Notes: a model not told the origin generated them from the letters alone. DNA of 64,000 nt from Aliivibrio sifiae (GCF_002954715.1 NZ_MSCP01000001.1:256836-320835), one strand, 5' to 3'; positions 9,420-20,078 are shown, counted from the first letter of the stretch. Program-made: numbers and translations.

Positions 9420-9720
9420 TGCTTCCCAATTTTATATTCTGATCTCAGGTCAGGTCATATCACATGGATATGAAGGAGGCCGGATTTTACATGGAAAGTG
9501 AGGGAAGTGCTAGGGTATAAAGAAAGGTTTCAGATCGCTTCGCTTTCAGGTTGAAAAAGCAGTAAAGAAAATAGAGGATTAAGAGCTTAGATCGCAGCCT
9601 TAATAAACTTCAGATATGTTCGCTGAAAGTAAAGAATCAAAGATGATTTTTTGGTCTGAGAGATTGCCGCAAGCACCTCTGAACTCTTCAAGGAGCTTGC
9701 GACCGATCTGAGTCCTGCTT
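9420..9720. other. trhP-rdgC intergenic region with a long hairpin
   Basis: About 300 bases with no supportable ORF. It must contain the trhP promoter (minus strand) and the 3' end of rdgC. CGCAAGCACCT (9668-9678) and AGGAGCTTGCG (9691-9701) form an 11-base stem with one mismatch and a 12-base loop; there is no T-run on the minus strand, so it is not a classical terminator for rdgC. TCAGATCG (9530-9537) and CGATCTGA (9704-9711) are also complementary over a longer distance. A small RNA or an mRNA 3' structure is possible. Confidence 0.45.
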
Positions 9721-10635
9721 TTACTCTTTCTCTTCAATGCCACCAAGTGCTTTGAAAAGATCAGGTAGTAGAGCATCAAGCTCTGAACTCATTAGAGAAA
9801 AATCAGCATCAAAACGTGCTGCTTTATCTTCAAAACCAATATCTTCGTTTTGGTCTTTAATTTCATCGCTGAATTTTAGGCGTTTTAGAGATAGGTCATC
9901 CGCAAGGATAAACTCTAAACGGTCTTGCCAAGTTAGGGCTAATTTAGTCACAACTTTGTTCGCATCAATATGAGCGTGGATCTCATCACACACTAATTCT
10001 TGTTGCTTACAACGAATCACGCCGCCATCTTCTAAAATAGCTTTTAGTTCTGCTTCTTCACCCATCTCAAAACCTTGAGGACAAGTGCCAGTTTTAACCC
10101 ACTCAGTTAATGCATTTTCAATTGGTTGAGTTGAGGTAAGAGGAACAACAGGTAAGCTGCCGATAGATTTACGAAGTAACGCTAATACGTCTTCTGCTTT
10201 TTTGTAGCTGCCAGCATCAACAATAATAAAACCTGATTCAGGCAAGATTAATGCGTAAGTTTGTTGGTGTTTGCTGAAAGCGCGAGGAAGAAGATCAATC
10301 ACTATGTCATCTTTGATAGAGTCTTTCTCTTTTTTCTTAAGAGGGCGACCCTGTTCAATTTCCATCGCATCAATTTTTGCGTTCATTGACTCTTTAATCA
10401 CAGACGCTGGCAACATTTTTTCTTCTTTCTTAGCACAGATAAGAATATTTTTGCTTGCTACGTGAGTCAGCATATCACCATGACGGCCCATTGCAGTTAC
10501 CCAGCCAAACTTTTGCATATCTTGGCTACCACAAGGTGTGAAACGGAAATCGTTCAGTTGTTTTTCAAGTTGCTCAGGATTGAGATCCACTTCTTTAGTA
10601 AAACGATAAATTAAACAATTTTTAAACCACATCAT
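9721..10635 (-). CDS. rdgC: Recombination-associated protein RdgC
   Basis: Nucleoid-associated, ring-shaped DNA-binding protein that modulates RecA. The 304-residue length matches the family (E. coli 303), and the N-terminus [17 protein letters not shown] and the segment [16 protein letters not shown] are characteristic. Two adjacent ATGs are present; the family suggests the second (MWFKN) may be used. It is transcribed away from phoB and ends in the structured spacer before trhP. Confidence 0.97.
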   Translation of the reverse strand: MMWFKNCLIYRFTKEVDLNPEQLEKQLNDFRFTPCGSQDMQKFGWVTAMGRHGDMLTHVASKNILICAKKEEKMLPASVIKESMNAKIDAMEIEQGRPLKKKEKDSIKDDIVIDLLPRAFSKHQQTYALILPESGFIIVDAGSYKKAEDVLALLRKSIGSLPVVPLTSTQPIENALTEWVKTGTCPQGFEMGEEAELKAILEDGGVIRCKQQELVCDEIHAHIDANKVVTKLALTWQDRLEFILADDLSLKRLKFSDEIKDQNEDIGFEDKAARFDADFSLMSSELDALLPDLFKALGGIEEKE

Positions 10636-10774
10636 GCTGCTGAATTCCTGTCTTTTGTAAGTGCGCTTATGATAGGAGATTTTGATTCATTATGCTTGTA
10701 GAGTTTTCGGGATTTTGGGGAAATGCCCATAAGGTTGAAAATCGAATGATGAATTTATGAACTTTTCTTTTCAA

Positions 10775-10792
10775 TAGTCACAAAAGTGTCAT
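10775..10792 (+). promoter_or_regulatory. Pho box upstream of phoB
   Basis: Two 7-base direct repeats, TAGTCAC (10775-10781) and GTGTCAT (10786-10792), spaced by AAAA. This fits the PhoB-binding layout (CTGTCAT, 4 A/T bases, CTGTCAT), with weaker agreement in the first half. It lies 55 bases before the phoB start and suggests autoregulation of phoBR. Confidence 0.7.
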
Positions 10793-10847
10793 AATTACCT
10801 TTAATAATAGCGTTATAAATTTTGTTGGCTAATTTAGGTAAAAAAGA

Positions 10848-11540
10848 ATGTCTAGAAGGATCCTTGTCGTAGAAGATGAAGCACCAATCCGTGAGATGCT
10901 ATGTTTTGTATTAGAGCAGAAAGGATATGAACCAATAGAAGCAGAAGATTATGACACTGCACTTGGTTTACTCTGCGAACCTTACCCTGATTTAATTTTG
11001 TTGGATTGGATGTTGCCAGGTGGCTCAGGCATCAATTTGATCAAGCACCTTAAGCGTGATGAGTTCACGAAAAAAATTCCAGTTGTAATGCTAACCGCTC
11101 GTGGTGAAGAAGAAGATAAAGTCCGTGGCCTTGAAGTAGGCGCAGATGATTACATTACAAAACCATTTTCACCAAAAGAATTAATGGCGCGCTTGAAAGC
11201 GGTTATCCGTCGAGTTTCTCCAACATCAGTTGAAGAGCTGATAGATGTTCAAGGCTTAAAATTAGATCCGGTTTCACATCGCGTAACAGCGAACAATAAA
11301 GCATTAGATATGGGGCCAACTGAGTTTAAAATGCTGCATTTTTTTATGACGCATCAAGAACGCGTGTATAGCCGTGAACAATTATTAAATAATGTATGGG
11401 GCACGAATGTGTATGTAGAAGATCGCACTGTTGATGTTCATATTCGTCGTCTTCGTAAAGCATTAGAACTTGAAGGTCATGACCGCCTAGTTCAAACGGT
11501 TCGTGGGGCGGGTTACCGTTTCTCTGTCCAAGCATCGTAA
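10848..11540 (+). CDS. phoB: Phosphate regulon response regulator PhoB
   Basis: OmpR-type transcription activator of the phosphate regulon. The receiver domain spans 1-125 with the acidic pocket E9/D10/E11, phosphoacceptor D53 ([13 protein letters not shown]) and the conserved lysine in [10 protein letters not shown]. The winged-helix DNA-binding domain is C-terminal (about 130-228), with [15 protein letters not shown] and the RGAGYRF wing. Length 230 (E. coli 229). It is the first gene of phoB-phoR-pstS-like, with a Pho box upstream. Confidence 0.98.
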   Translation: MSRRILVVEDEAPIREMLCFVLEQKGYEPIEAEDYDTALGLLCEPYPDLILLDWMLPGGSGINLIKHLKRDEFTKKIPVVMLTARGEEEDKVRGLEVGADDYITKPFSPKELMARLKAVIRRVSPTSVEELIDVQGLKLDPVSHRVTANNKALDMGPTEFKMLHFFMTHQERVYSREQLLNNVWGTNVYVEDRTVDVHIRRLRKALELEGHDRLVQTVRGAGYRFSVQAS

Positions 11541-11575
11541 TTAATAATCAATAAAAGCACAAAAAGGTAAGATAC

Positions 11576-12874
11576 ATGGTTGAACGTCTTTCTTGGAAAA
11601 AGTTAGTCGGTGAATTGGCTTTTTTCTACATACCTTGGATCATTGTAGGGTATTTGTTTGATGCTATATGGCCATTGTTGTTTCTTGCCTCGTTTATTTT
11701 ATTAATCTGGCATTTGCATAACCAGATTAAAATGTCTCGCTGGCTACATGAAGGGCGTAAAGCAACGCCTCCCTCAGCCTCAGGCAGTTGGGAACCGATT
11801 TTTGATGAAACGTATCGCTTACAGAAAAGACATAAAAAGCGTCGCAAAGAGTTATCCGCATTAATTCGTCGTTTTAGGCAAGGTGCCGAGGCTCTGCCTG
11901 ATGCCGTGGTAGTTTTTCGTCATGAAGGAAATATCGTTTGGTGTAACAGCTTAGCGCAATCACTTCTTGGTTTTCGTTGGCCTGATGATTCAGGGCACCC
12001 AATCACGAATTTAATACGCACACCTGATTTTGTTCAATATTTAATGACTCAGAACTTTGATATTCCATTAGATATGCCGTCGCCGATTAACACCGATAAA
12101 ACGCTTGAAATTCGTATCGTGACATACAGTGATGGTGAATATTTGATGGTGGTTCGTGATGTCACTCAAATTAAGCAGTTAGAAGGAATGCGTCGTAATT
12201 TTTTTGCTAATGTGTCGCATGAATTACGTACACCAATGACGGTACTGCGTGGTTATTTAGAGATGTCAGAAGATCCTGATATGCTTGTTGGGCCAATGTG
12301 GAATCGAGCTCACGGCGTAATGACAGAGCAATTATCACGAATGGAAAGTTTAGTTGAACAGCTATTAACGCTATCTAAGATAGAAGCGGCAGCGACATCT
12401 ATGCTAGAAGATCGTGTTGATGTGCCATCTATGTTAGATATTTTAGAAAAAGAAGCGGTAGCGTTAAGTGGTGAAAGAAATCATGCTATTACTTTTAATG
12501 TAGATCATAACCTTAAAGTACAAGGTGATGAAGATCAGTTACGCAGTGCGATTTCGAATTTAGTTTATAATGCTGTTAAACATACGACTGAGGGTGCAGA
12601 CATTACTGTTGAATGGAAGAAAGTGAAGTCCGGAGCAATGTTGGCAGTGACGGATTCAGGTCAAGGAATAGAGCCACAACATATTCCTCGTTTAACGGAG
12701 CGCTTTTATCGTGTAGATAAGGCTCGTTCAAGAGATACTGGTGGCAGTGGATTAGGACTTGCTATTGTAAAACATGCACTTAGTCACCATGATTCACAGT
12801 TAGAAATACAGAGTAAATTAGGAAAAGGGAGTACTTTTTCATTTATTCTGCCTAAAAGATTGATTTTGAAATAA
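11576..12874 (+). CDS. phoR: Phosphate regulon sensor histidine kinase PhoR
   Basis: Inner-membrane histidine kinase that phosphorylates PhoB when phosphate is scarce, under control of PstB and PhoU. The 432-residue product has two close transmembrane segments (about 12-28 and 30-47) with almost no periplasmic loop, a basic linker, a PAS domain (about 100-200), the dimerisation helix with H215 ([19 protein letters not shown]), and the ATPase domain with the N box ([13 protein letters not shown]), DSGQGI and [10 protein letters not shown]. It is 35 bases after phoB and 7 bases before the pstS-like gene, so all three are probably co-transcribed. Confidence 0.98.
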   Translation: MVERLSWKKLVGELAFFYIPWIIVGYLFDAIWPLLFLASFILLIWHLHNQIKMSRWLHEGRKATPPSASGSWEPIFDETYRLQKRHKKRRKELSALIRRFRQGAEALPDAVVVFRHEGNIVWCNSLAQSLLGFRWPDDSGHPITNLIRTPDFVQYLMTQNFDIPLDMPSPINTDKTLEIRIVTYSDGEYLMVVRDVTQIKQLEGMRRNFFANVSHELRTPMTVLRGYLEMSEDPDMLVGPMWNRAHGVMTEQLSRMESLVEQLLTLSKIEAAATSMLEDRVDVPSMLDILEKEAVALSGERNHAITFNVDHNLKVQGDEDQLRSAISNLVYNAVKHTTEGADITVEWKKVKSGAMLAVTDSGQGIEPQHIPRLTERFYRVDKARSRDTGGSGLGLAIVKHALSHHDSQLEIQSKLGKGSTFSFILPKRLILK

Positions 12875-12881
12875 GGATATA

Positions 12882-13871
12882 ATGAATAACATGCATAGTA
12901 AAATACAAAGATGGTCTCGGGTGTTTTTTCCTGTGGGATTTCTTTGGCTGTGCATTGCTCAAAGTGGTTTGGCCTACGATGGGAAGTTAGCTCATTATGA
13001 GCGTGTATCTGGTATCTCTGGCAATTTATCTTCCATCGGCTCTGATACTCTCGCAAATATGATGACACTTTGGGCGGAAGATTTTCAACGGATCTATCCC
13101 CGAGTTAATATTCAAATTCAAGCATCAGGTTCTTCTACAGCTCCTCCAGCATTAATTGAAAGTACAGCACAGTTTGGCCCCATGAGTCGAAAAATGCGGC
13201 AAAGTGAAAAAGCCGCTTTTGAAAGACAATTTGGTTACCCACCTACTGAAATCCGAGTCGCTATTGATGCCCTCGGAATTTTTGTTCATCAGGATAACCC
13301 AATTAAAGGGTTAGATTTTATTCAACTTGATGCCATATTTTCAGCCACATTACGCTGTGGTGCATTAAAACCAATAAATCGTTGGGAAGACTTAGGAATC
13401 AAAGCTCGTTGGGCTACACATCAAATTCAACTGTTTGGTCGTAATTCAGTTTCTGGTACTTATGGTTATTTTAAAAATAATGCATTGTGTGATGGAGATT
13501 TTAAGGTCAATGTTAATGAACAACCGGGCTCAGCCTCTGTAGTTCAAGGTATTTCTGCTTCTGTTAATGGTATTGGTTATTCTGGCGTTGGTTATCAAAT
13601 GTCGGGAGTGAAATTATTGTCTATCAGTAAAGAAGGGACTGATTACATTGAGCCGACAACGGATAATATAACGAGTGGTAAATATCCCTTAGCTCGTTTC
13701 TTATATATCTACATAAATAAGCCGCCAACAGCAAAGCTTAAGCCTCTGGAAGCCGAGTTTATTCGTTATATGCTTTCTGCTAATGGACAAAAAAGAGTAG
13801 AGCAAGACGGGTACATTGCACTATCTGAGCGGTTTGTTTTACAAGAATTATCCAAATTAGATTTACACTAA
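12882..13871 (+). CDS. pstS: PstS-like phosphate-binding periplasmic protein
   Basis: Substrate-binding protein of a phosphate ABC transporter. Residues 1-31 form a signal peptide (basic, then VFFPVGFLWLCIAQSGLA). The mature part has the PBP-like features SIGSDTLANMM, IQASGSSTAPPALIESTAQFGPMSR (phosphate-binding loops) and GRNSVSGTYGYFK. The first ATG is preferred because AAGGA lies five bases upstream; a second ATG is three codons later. It directly follows phoR (7 bases), so it depends on the phoB promoter. The family also includes related high-affinity PstS paralogues; this is a PstS-family call rather than proof of orthology with E. coli PstS. Confidence 0.9.
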   Translation: MNNMHSKIQRWSRVFFPVGFLWLCIAQSGLAYDGKLAHYERVSGISGNLSSIGSDTLANMMTLWAEDFQRIYPRVNIQIQASGSSTAPPALIESTAQFGPMSRKMRQSEKAAFERQFGYPPTEIRVAIDALGIFVHQDNPIKGLDFIQLDAIFSATLRCGALKPINRWEDLGIKARWATHQIQLFGRNSVSGTYGYFKNNALCDGDFKVNVNEQPGSASVVQGISASVNGIGYSGVGYQMSGVKLLSISKEGTDYIEPTTDNITSGKYPLARFLYIYINKPPTAKLKPLEAEFIRYMLSANGQKRVEQDGYIALSERFVLQELSKLDLH

Positions 13872-13872
13872 A

Positions 13873-13890
13873 CTGTCATTATAGTGTCAC
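13873..13890 (+). promoter_or_regulatory. Pho box of the pstCAB-phoU operon
   Basis: CTGTCAT (13873-13879), TATA, GTGTCAC (13884-13890): an almost ideal PhoB site. TATAAT (13894-13899) and TATAAA (13904-13909) follow and could serve as the -10; the second has spacing nearer to known Pho promoters. It starts 2 bases after the pstS-like stop codon and 74 bases before the pstC start, so pstCAB-phoU has its own PhoB-dependent promoter. Confidence 0.88.
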
Positions 13891-13946
13891 TCATATAATG
13901 AAATATAAAACGATTATCAATAATTAAGTACAGAGGTTAACCCATC

Positions 13947-16160
13947 ATGGCATACGCCAAACCTAATCAGAGAGTTCGAGATAAACAACGTCGTGTTGTT
14001 GATCTGATTATGCGTGTGTGGGTGAAATCCAGTGGCGTAGGGATCATCGCAGCCCTTATGCTTATTTGTTTTTATTTATTAGCGGTTATTGCTCCTATTT
14101 TTACATCCGTGAGTGTTGAACCTCTCTCTCAATATAACGTTTCTTACCATGATAATACGTTAGCAATAGGATCCGATGAGCAAGGGAAAATGGCGTATCG
14201 GATTGATGATACTGGACGTGTTGAGTTTATTGATCTCATTAATAAAAAATTAGTGAGCGAGCAGCAGATCATTAAAAATGCGACGGCCTTTACTTCAACG
14301 ATTGAAAGCCAAGACTGGTTTGCGTTTGGTGATGATAAAGGACGGGTTCAGTTTGCCCAAATTGGGTTTCAAACAAATTATTCAAAAGGTAATCGCCAGC
14401 TTATTCCTCTGGTTGAAAAGTTTGCGCCATTCCCTGTGATTAAAGTTGATGAAAAGCAGCAAGCATTAACCCAATTGGCATTAAGCTTAACTGCAACTGA
14501 AGGGGTTATTTTAGCTAAAACACAAGATGAGCGTTTATTGGGTGTAGAGCTTGATAGTGTGGTTAACCAGATGACGGGAGAAACCGTATGGAAAGCAGTA
14601 CCAATCACATTTGAACAAGCTGGCTTAGATAAAATTGATGTATTACTTTCAATGGTGATAACACCTAATAATGATTTTTTGTATTTGTTGTATCAGCATG
14701 AACTTCAAGTGTGGACGCTAAAAGATCACCAAGCTAATTTACGTGAACGTATTCCGTTAAAAAAATCAGCACAAAAACTGACATTATTATCAGGAGCACA
14801 CTCTGTTTTGGTTCAGTTTGAAAATGGCACATTGTCCCAGTGGTTTGATACGATAAATGATGAAAAACGCAGATTAACGCTGATCCGTACTTTTGATTTT
14901 GGAGCGCCAATCTCTCAGTTATCACCAGAAGTATATCGAAAAGGAGTAAGTGTTATTGATGAAAAAGGGAATCTATCACTTATTCATACAACCACAGAAA
15001 AAACACTCTATCGCCAGCACCTATTTAATGATGATGTACTTGCCGTTACTCAACCACCGAATGCAGAAAAGCTTATTGTTCTTACTCCAAAAGGGTGGGA
15101 ATGCTTTGAAGTAACAAATCCTCATCCAGAAGTCAGTGTGCAATCTGTCTTTGGACAAATATGGTATGAAGGATACCCTGAACCTGCTTACATTTGGCAA
15201 TCAACCGCTGCTAACGATGACTTTGAATCTAAATTCAGTTTAATGCCACTGGCGTTTGGAACACTTAAAGCTGCCTTTTATGCTTTAATCTTTGCAGGTC
15301 CGATAGCCATTGGTAGTGCAATTTATACAGCGTATTTTATGTCTGCCAATGTTCGTCGTTACGTCAAACCGACCATCGAAATAATGGAAGCATTACCGAC
15401 CGTGATTATTGGCTTATTAGCGGGTATTTGGCTTGCTCCCATTGTTGAAAATAATTTAGTTGCTGTCTTTAGTTTATTTGTGTTTTTCCCTTTGAGTATG
15501 ATTATTATTGCGTTTATTTGGCACATATTACCTGCTCATATCATGAGAAAATTACCTAGAGGTCAACATGCCATTTTACTTATTCCTGCACTAATTGGGA
15601 TAGGGTATCTTACTTTTCAATATGGTTATTTGATTGAAAGTTGGCTATTTGATGGTGATTTACGACACTACCTTGGTGATAGGGGGGTTGGTTACGATCA
15701 ACGCAATGCATTGGTGGTTGGGATAGCAATGGGAGCCGCCATTATTCCAACTATTTATACTATTGCTGAAGATGCGATTTTTTCAGTACCTAAACATTTA
15801 TCTGAAGGTTCATTAGCGTTGGGAGCGACACAGTGGCAAACCTTAACTAAAGTGGTTTTGTTGACCGCAAGCCCGGGTATTTTTTCTGCGGTGATGATGG
15901 GATTAGGACGTGCCGTAGGCGAAACAATGATTGTATTAATGGCAACCGGTAACACCCCAATTATGGATGGCAATATTTTAGAAGGGATGCGAACTCTTGC
16001 TGCAAATATTGCGATTGAAATGCCAGAATCAGAAATGGGCAGTACACACTTTAGAATGCTTTTCTTAGCCGCTTTTTTATTATTTGTTTTTACCTTTTTC
16101 GTTAACTCATTGGCAGAATGGATACGCCAAGGGCTACGTGAAAAGTACCGCAGTTTATAG
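13947..16160 (+). CDS. pstC: Phosphate ABC transporter permease PstC (long form)
   Basis: Inner-membrane permease of the phosphate importer. At 737 residues it is more than twice the E. coli length (319). After a cytoplasmic basic N-terminus and transmembrane helix 1 (about 31-52) there is a periplasmic region of roughly 370 residues (55-425) without membrane segments, then the permease core (about 430-735) with at least five hydrophobic helices and the EAA-type loop ([20 protein letters not shown]). Long PstC forms are known in vibrios and pseudomonads. The extra periplasmic domain might interact with PstS; that is inference. It forms an operon with pstA (23-base gap), pstB and phoU. Confidence 0.94.
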   Translation: MAYAKPNQRVRDKQRRVVDLIMRVWVKSSGVGIIAALMLICFYLLAVIAPIFTSVSVEPLSQYNVSYHDNTLAIGSDEQGKMAYRIDDTGRVEFIDLINKKLVSEQQIIKNATAFTSTIESQDWFAFGDDKGRVQFAQIGFQTNYSKGNRQLIPLVEKFAPFPVIKVDEKQQALTQLALSLTATEGVILAKTQDERLLGVELDSVVNQMTGETVWKAVPITFEQAGLDKIDVLLSMVITPNNDFLYLLYQHELQVWTLKDHQANLRERIPLKKSAQKLTLLSGAHSVLVQFENGTLSQWFDTINDEKRRLTLIRTFDFGAPISQLSPEVYRKGVSVIDEKGNLSLIHTTTEKTLYRQHLFNDDVLAVTQPPNAEKLIVLTPKGWECFEVTNPHPEVSVQSVFGQIWYEGYPEPAYIWQSTAANDDFESKFSLMPLAFGTLKAAFYALIFAGPIAIGSAIYTAYFMSANVRRYVKPTIEIMEALPTVIIGLLAGIWLAPIVENNLVAVFSLFVFFPLSMIIIAFIWHILPAHIMRKLPRGQHAILLIPALIGIGYLTFQYGYLIESWLFDGDLRHYLGDRGVGYDQRNALVVGIAMGAAIIPTIYTIAEDAIFSVPKHLSEGSLALGATQWQTLTKVVLLTASPGIFSAVMMGLGRAVGETMIVLMATGNTPIMDGNILEGMRTLAANIAIEMPESEMGSTHFRMLFLAAFLLFVFTFFVNSLAEWIRQGLREKYRSL

Positions 16161-16183
16161 GTTGGTCGATATGACGGTGAATA

Positions 16184-17707
16184 ATGAAACATTGGATTAA
16201 ATCAGGATCTCCTTGGATATGGTTGACGGCAGGTTCTGTAAGTATCAGCATGATCGCTGTTCTTGGCATTCTATTATTGATTGGTTGGAAAGGGCTTTCC
16301 TATTTTTGGCCAACCCCATTGCAAGAATGGCATACGATTGATGGTAAAGTTATTGTTGGGCAACTTTATGATGTAGAAAAACTGCATGATACTAATACTG
16401 AGAAAAAAGAACGACTAGTTATCAAAGTCGGCAATCGAGATATTAATGGTTTTGATTTTATTAATATTGATAAAGACAAAATTAAATCGGTAAGTCAGCC
16501 TGTTGATTTAGCTGTGGTAGATAGACTTCAAAATGGTAAATATTTCGGTACTATTATTGAAACCTCGAGCGGTCTTGAATTAACTCGATTGCAAGTTGAA
16601 GCATGGGTGCGTAGTGAAAAAGCCAAAATAGATCTGCTAGAGCAAGAGCAACGTAAGTTATATCGATTACTTGATGCCTTACCAAATTCAGGTTTATTAA
16701 GCGATGAAAGTAAAAAACGCGAAACAGAATTAAATGAACAAGCTGAAACGATTGTTAATCAACTCAGTCATAGTTACTTGATTTTGCAAGATAGTCAGGG
16801 TGAAAAGTACAAATTAAGTAGCGATAATGTGGTTGATATTTGGTTTCCTAATGCGATGTCTTTAAAAGAAAAAACGATGCATTGGGTTGGGGAGTTGTAT
16901 GACTTTGTGTCAGATAATCCAAGAGAAGCAAATTCAGAAGGCGGCGTCTTTCCAGCTATTTTTGGTACTATTTTATTAGTGCTTTTAATGTCGGTCATAG
17001 TGATGCCATTAGGGGTCATTGCCGCTATTTATCTACATGAATACGCAAAGCCAAATATGCTGACAAGATTAGTTCGAATTGCAGTGATAAATCTCGCAGG
17101 TGTACCATCTATTGTATATGGAGTGTTTGGTTTAGGCTTCTTTGTGTATGTGGTGGGTGGAACGCTTGATCAACTTTTTTATTCAAATGAGTTACCAACA
17201 CCAACGTTTGGAACGCCTGGTTTATTGTGGTCAGCGTTAACTCTCGCGATTTTAACACTTCCAGTTGTTATTGTTGCAACCGAAGAGGGATTAAGTCGTA
17301 TACCTAATTCTGTTCGCCATGGCTCATTGGCTCTAGGGGCTACGCAATTTGAGACCTTGTGGAAAATCGTTTTGCCTATGGCAAGTCCTGCCATTATGAC
17401 CGGATTAATTTTAGCGGTTGCAAGGGCGGCGGGTGAGGTTGCTCCTTTAATGCTGGTTGGTGTCGTTAAACTGGCACCTTCTTTACCCGTAGATAATGTA
17501 GCGCCTTATTTACACTTAGATCGTAAATTCATGCACCTTGGTTATCATATTTATGATGTAGGTTTCCAAAGTCCAAATGTAGAAGCAGCTCGTCCTATCG
17601 TTTATGCTACGGCATTTTTATTAGTTACCGTTATTATTGGATTAAACTTAACTGCCATTGCTATTCGTAATAATTTACGAGAGAAATATCGAACATTGGA
17701 GTTGTAG
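16184..17707 (+). CDS. pstA: Phosphate ABC transporter permease PstA (long form)
   Basis: Second permease subunit of the Pst importer. It is 507 residues, against 296 in E. coli. Transmembrane helix 1 lies at about 15-36, followed by a periplasmic domain (about 40-255) with a predicted coiled-coil part ([21 protein letters not shown]), and then the permease core (about 260-500) with the EAA loop [24 protein letters not shown] written over two stretches at about 380-403. The extended periplasmic part parallels that of PstC, so both permeases carry matching extra domains. It ends 4 bases before pstB. Confidence 0.94.
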   Translation: MKHWIKSGSPWIWLTAGSVSISMIAVLGILLLIGWKGLSYFWPTPLQEWHTIDGKVIVGQLYDVEKLHDTNTEKKERLVIKVGNRDINGFDFINIDKDKIKSVSQPVDLAVVDRLQNGKYFGTIIETSSGLELTRLQVEAWVRSEKAKIDLLEQEQRKLYRLLDALPNSGLLSDESKKRETELNEQAETIVNQLSHSYLILQDSQGEKYKLSSDNVVDIWFPNAMSLKEKTMHWVGELYDFVSDNPREANSEGGVFPAIFGTILLVLLMSVIVMPLGVIAAIYLHEYAKPNMLTRLVRIAVINLAGVPSIVYGVFGLGFFVYVVGGTLDQLFYSNELPTPTFGTPGLLWSALTLAILTLPVVIVATEEGLSRIPNSVRHGSLALGATQFETLWKIVLPMASPAIMTGLILAVARAAGEVAPLMLVGVVKLAPSLPVDNVAPYLHLDRKFMHLGYHIYDVGFQSPNVEAARPIVYATAFLLVTVIIGLNLTAIAIRNNLREKYRTLEL

Positions 17708-17711
17708 CTAT

Positions 17712-18530
17712 ATGTATTCATTATCACCAGACCTCTCTTTTTTATCGTCAATAGACGTCAACGAGCTATCGGATGAAAATACAGCGATAGAGATTAACAA
17801 TCTCAGTTTGCATTATGATAAAACGTCAGCATTATCTAATATCGATATGCGTATTCCTAAAGGGCAGGTGACCGCTTTTATTGGTCCATCTGGTTGTGGT
17901 AAATCTACGTTACTACGTTGCATTAACCGAATGAATGATTTGGTCGATAACTGCAAAATCAGAGGGTCAATAAAACTGTTTGGTGATGATATTTATCAGC
18001 CAAATACTGATATCCCTTCACTACGTCGTCGTGTTGGAATGGTGTTTCAACGGCCAAATCCGTTTCCTAAATCAATATATGAGAACGTAGTTTACGGTTT
18101 ACGTTTACAAGGGATTAAAGAAGCGAGAATATTAGATGAAGCGGTAGAAGATGCTTTAAAAGCGGCGGCTTTATGGGATGAAGTAAAGCACCGTTTGCAT
18201 GAAAATGCGTTTGGATTATCCGGTGGCCAGCAACAACGATTAGTGATTGCTAGAGCGATTGCTATTGAACCTGAAGTTTTATTATTAGATGAGCCGACAT
18301 CAGCATTGGATCCGATATCTACCCTGACTATTGAAGAGCTTATATACGAATTAAAAAGTAAATATACCGTTGTTATTGTTACTCATAATATGCAACAAGC
18401 AGCACGTGTAAGTGATCATACAGCTTTCATAAATCAAGGTAAATTGGTTGAATACGGCAATGCGAATACCATTTTTACTTCTCCTGTGCATAAACAAACA
18501 GAAGATTACATTACAGGTCGTTATGGGTAA
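17712..18530 (+). CDS. pstB: Phosphate ABC transporter ATP-binding protein PstB
   Basis: ATPase of the phosphate importer, which also takes part in signalling to PhoR. The 272-residue product has Walker [10 protein letters not shown] (58-66), Q-loop VFQRPNPFP, signature LSGGQQQR (169-176), Walker B LLLDEP (190-195) and the H-loop histidine in [10 protein letters not shown]. The frame is open further upstream to 17658, inside pstA, but the ATG at 17712 with TTGGAG 10 bases before it (inside the pstA end) is the natural start. It is about 15 residues longer at the N-terminus than E. coli PstB (257). Confidence 0.97.
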   Translation: MYSLSPDLSFLSSIDVNELSDENTAIEINNLSLHYDKTSALSNIDMRIPKGQVTAFIGPSGCGKSTLLRCINRMNDLVDNCKIRGSIKLFGDDIYQPNTDIPSLRRRVGMVFQRPNPFPKSIYENVVYGLRLQGIKEARILDEAVEDALKAAALWDEVKHRLHENAFGLSGGQQQRLVIARAIAIEPEVLLLDEPTSALDPISTLTIEELIYELKSKYTVVIVTHNMQQAARVSDHTAFINQGKLVEYGNANTIFTSPVHKQTEDYITGRYG

Positions 18531-18570
18531 TTCACCTATGGCAGGCCAACTAATAAAATAAGGATATATC

Positions 18571-19269
18571 ATGCAACTTGGTCGACATATTTCAGGCCAA
18601 TTTAACACCGAGCTTGAAGCCATTAGAACTCATGTATTAACCATGGGAGGAATGGTGGAACAGCAACTTACCTATGCATTAGAAGCATTGCATAATCATG
18701 ATGCTGAATTAGCAAAACGTGTTATGCATGAAGATCATAAAGTTAACGCGATGGAGGTTGCAATTGATGAAGCATGCACGCGCATTATTGCTAAGCGACA
18801 ACCCACCGCAAGTGATTTACGTTTGGTCATGGCAATCATTAAAACAATTACTGATCTAGAACGTATTGGTGATGTTGCATCTCAGATCGCTAAGGTTTCA
18901 TTAGAAAACTTTACCAACAAACAACACTCTTTACTCGTTTCTCTTGAGTCACTAGGTCGCCAGTCAGTCAAAATGATGCATACCGTGTTAGATGCTTACG
19001 CCCGAATGGATGTTAAAGCTGCAACCGAGGCATATAAGTTTGATGATAAAATCGATGCAGAATATGAAGCGGTAGTACGCCAGCTTATGACGTATATGAT
19101 GGAAGACCCAAGTTCAATTCCAAGTGTAATGAAAGTGATGTGGGCTGCTCGTGCAATTGAGCGAGTGGGTGATCGTTGTCAGAATATTTGTGAATACATT
19201 ATCTACTTTGTAAAAGGTAAAGACGTACGTCATATTGGTGATCAAAACATTGATGATGTGATCAAGTAA
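18571..19269 (+). CDS. phoU: Phosphate signalling regulator PhoU
   Basis: Negative regulator that links the Pst transporter to PhoR and damps phosphate uptake. The 232-residue all-helical product shows two related three-helix bundles, each with the metal-binding ExxxD-type motifs ([17 protein letters not shown] and [17 protein letters not shown]). Length is slightly below E. coli PhoU (241). It closes the pst operon, 40 bases after pstB, with AAGGAT upstream of the ATG. Confidence 0.97.
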   Translation: MQLGRHISGQFNTELEAIRTHVLTMGGMVEQQLTYALEALHNHDAELAKRVMHEDHKVNAMEVAIDEACTRIIAKRQPTASDLRLVMAIIKTITDLERIGDVASQIAKVSLENFTNKQHSLLVSLESLGRQSVKMMHTVLDAYARMDVKAATEAYKFDDKIDAEYEAVVRQLMTYMMEDPSSIPSVMKVMWAARAIERVGDRCQNICEYIIYFVKGKDVRHIGDQNIDDVIK

Positions 19270-19431
19270 CAATTTGACTTAAAAATAATACTCATAGAGT
19301 AACTTTTTGAACTATGCTGTATTTATTGATGAATATGAGTATATTATGAGCTATTGCATTCACTATGCGATTGATAATACAAAAATAGATTCATTTAATA
19401 ATCATAAATTATAGTAATAAAGGAATATATT

Positions 19432-19992
19432 ATGAAGAAAATTTTAGTTGGTACTTGCGCGGCGTTATCTATGGTTTCATCGTTCGCTATGGCAGACAGC
19501 ACTCCTGTGATGTTTTCATCTCTGAATGGTTTTAACGCACCAGCGGCAAGTGAAGTAACAGGCGTACGTTTAGCAGCTCTTCATGGTAAAACGGGTGATG
19601 TAACAGGTGTCGATTTTGCACTTGGTATGTCAGAAAGTGATAACCTAACCGGTGTTAACTTCCCTCTATTTATCGGTGCTAACAAAGTTAATGGCAATAT
19701 GACAGGTGCATCTTTCGGCCTATTTAACTGGCACAAAGGTGAAGATCTAGGTGCTAACTTAGGTTTTGTTAACATTACTAATAATGTTAAAGGTGCGAAC
19801 CTATCTGCAGTTAACTATTCTGAAGGCTACACAATGGTTGATGTTGGCGTTGCAAACCTTTCAAACGATTCACACGTTCAAGTGGGTTTATTCAACATGA
19901 CATCTGAGATTAAAGGTGTTCAAGTTGGTCTAATCAACTGTGCAGAAAATGGCTTCCTACCATGTTTCCCTATCGTGAACTTTGCGATGTAA
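19432..19992 (+). CDS. Exported repeat protein, LA_2272-like surface repeat
   Basis: Function unknown. The 186-residue product has a signal peptide (1-21, cleavage after AMA). The mature part is built from short repeats of the type xxTGVxFxL / GVQVGLIN: TGVRLAAL, TGVDFAL, TGVNFPL, TGASFGL, GANLGFVN, GANLSAVN, VDVGVANL, VQVGLFN, GVQVGLIN. It ends with NGFLPCFPIVNF, a tail I associate with LA_2272-type repeat proteins. Such repeats suggest a stacked beta fold, probably outer-membrane or surface. A good AAGGA ribosome-binding site precedes the ATG. It is monocistronic and sits at the border between the pst cluster and the accessory region. Confidence 0.8.
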   Translation: MKKILVGTCAALSMVSSFAMADSTPVMFSSLNGFNAPAASEVTGVRLAALHGKTGDVTGVDFALGMSESDNLTGVNFPLFIGANKVNGNMTGASFGLFNWHKGEDLGANLGFVNITNNVKGANLSAVNYSEGYTMVDVGVANLSNDSHVQVGLFNMTSEIKGVQVGLINCAENGFLPCFPIVNFAM

Positions 19993-20010
19993 TTTGATTT
20001 AAAATTAAAT

Positions 20011-20049
20011 AAAAATGGCGCTGCTTTATTATAAAGCAGCGCCATTTTT
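20011..20049. terminator. Strong bidirectional terminator
   Basis: A perfect 18-base stem (20011-20028 with 20032-20049, core GGCGCTGCTTTA) with a 3-base loop and A5/T5 flanks. It lies between the repeat protein (+) and the converging barrel gene (-) and can serve both. Confidence 0.95.
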
Positions 20050-20078
20050 GTATCTGTTTAATTAATATTTGGTTGGTA

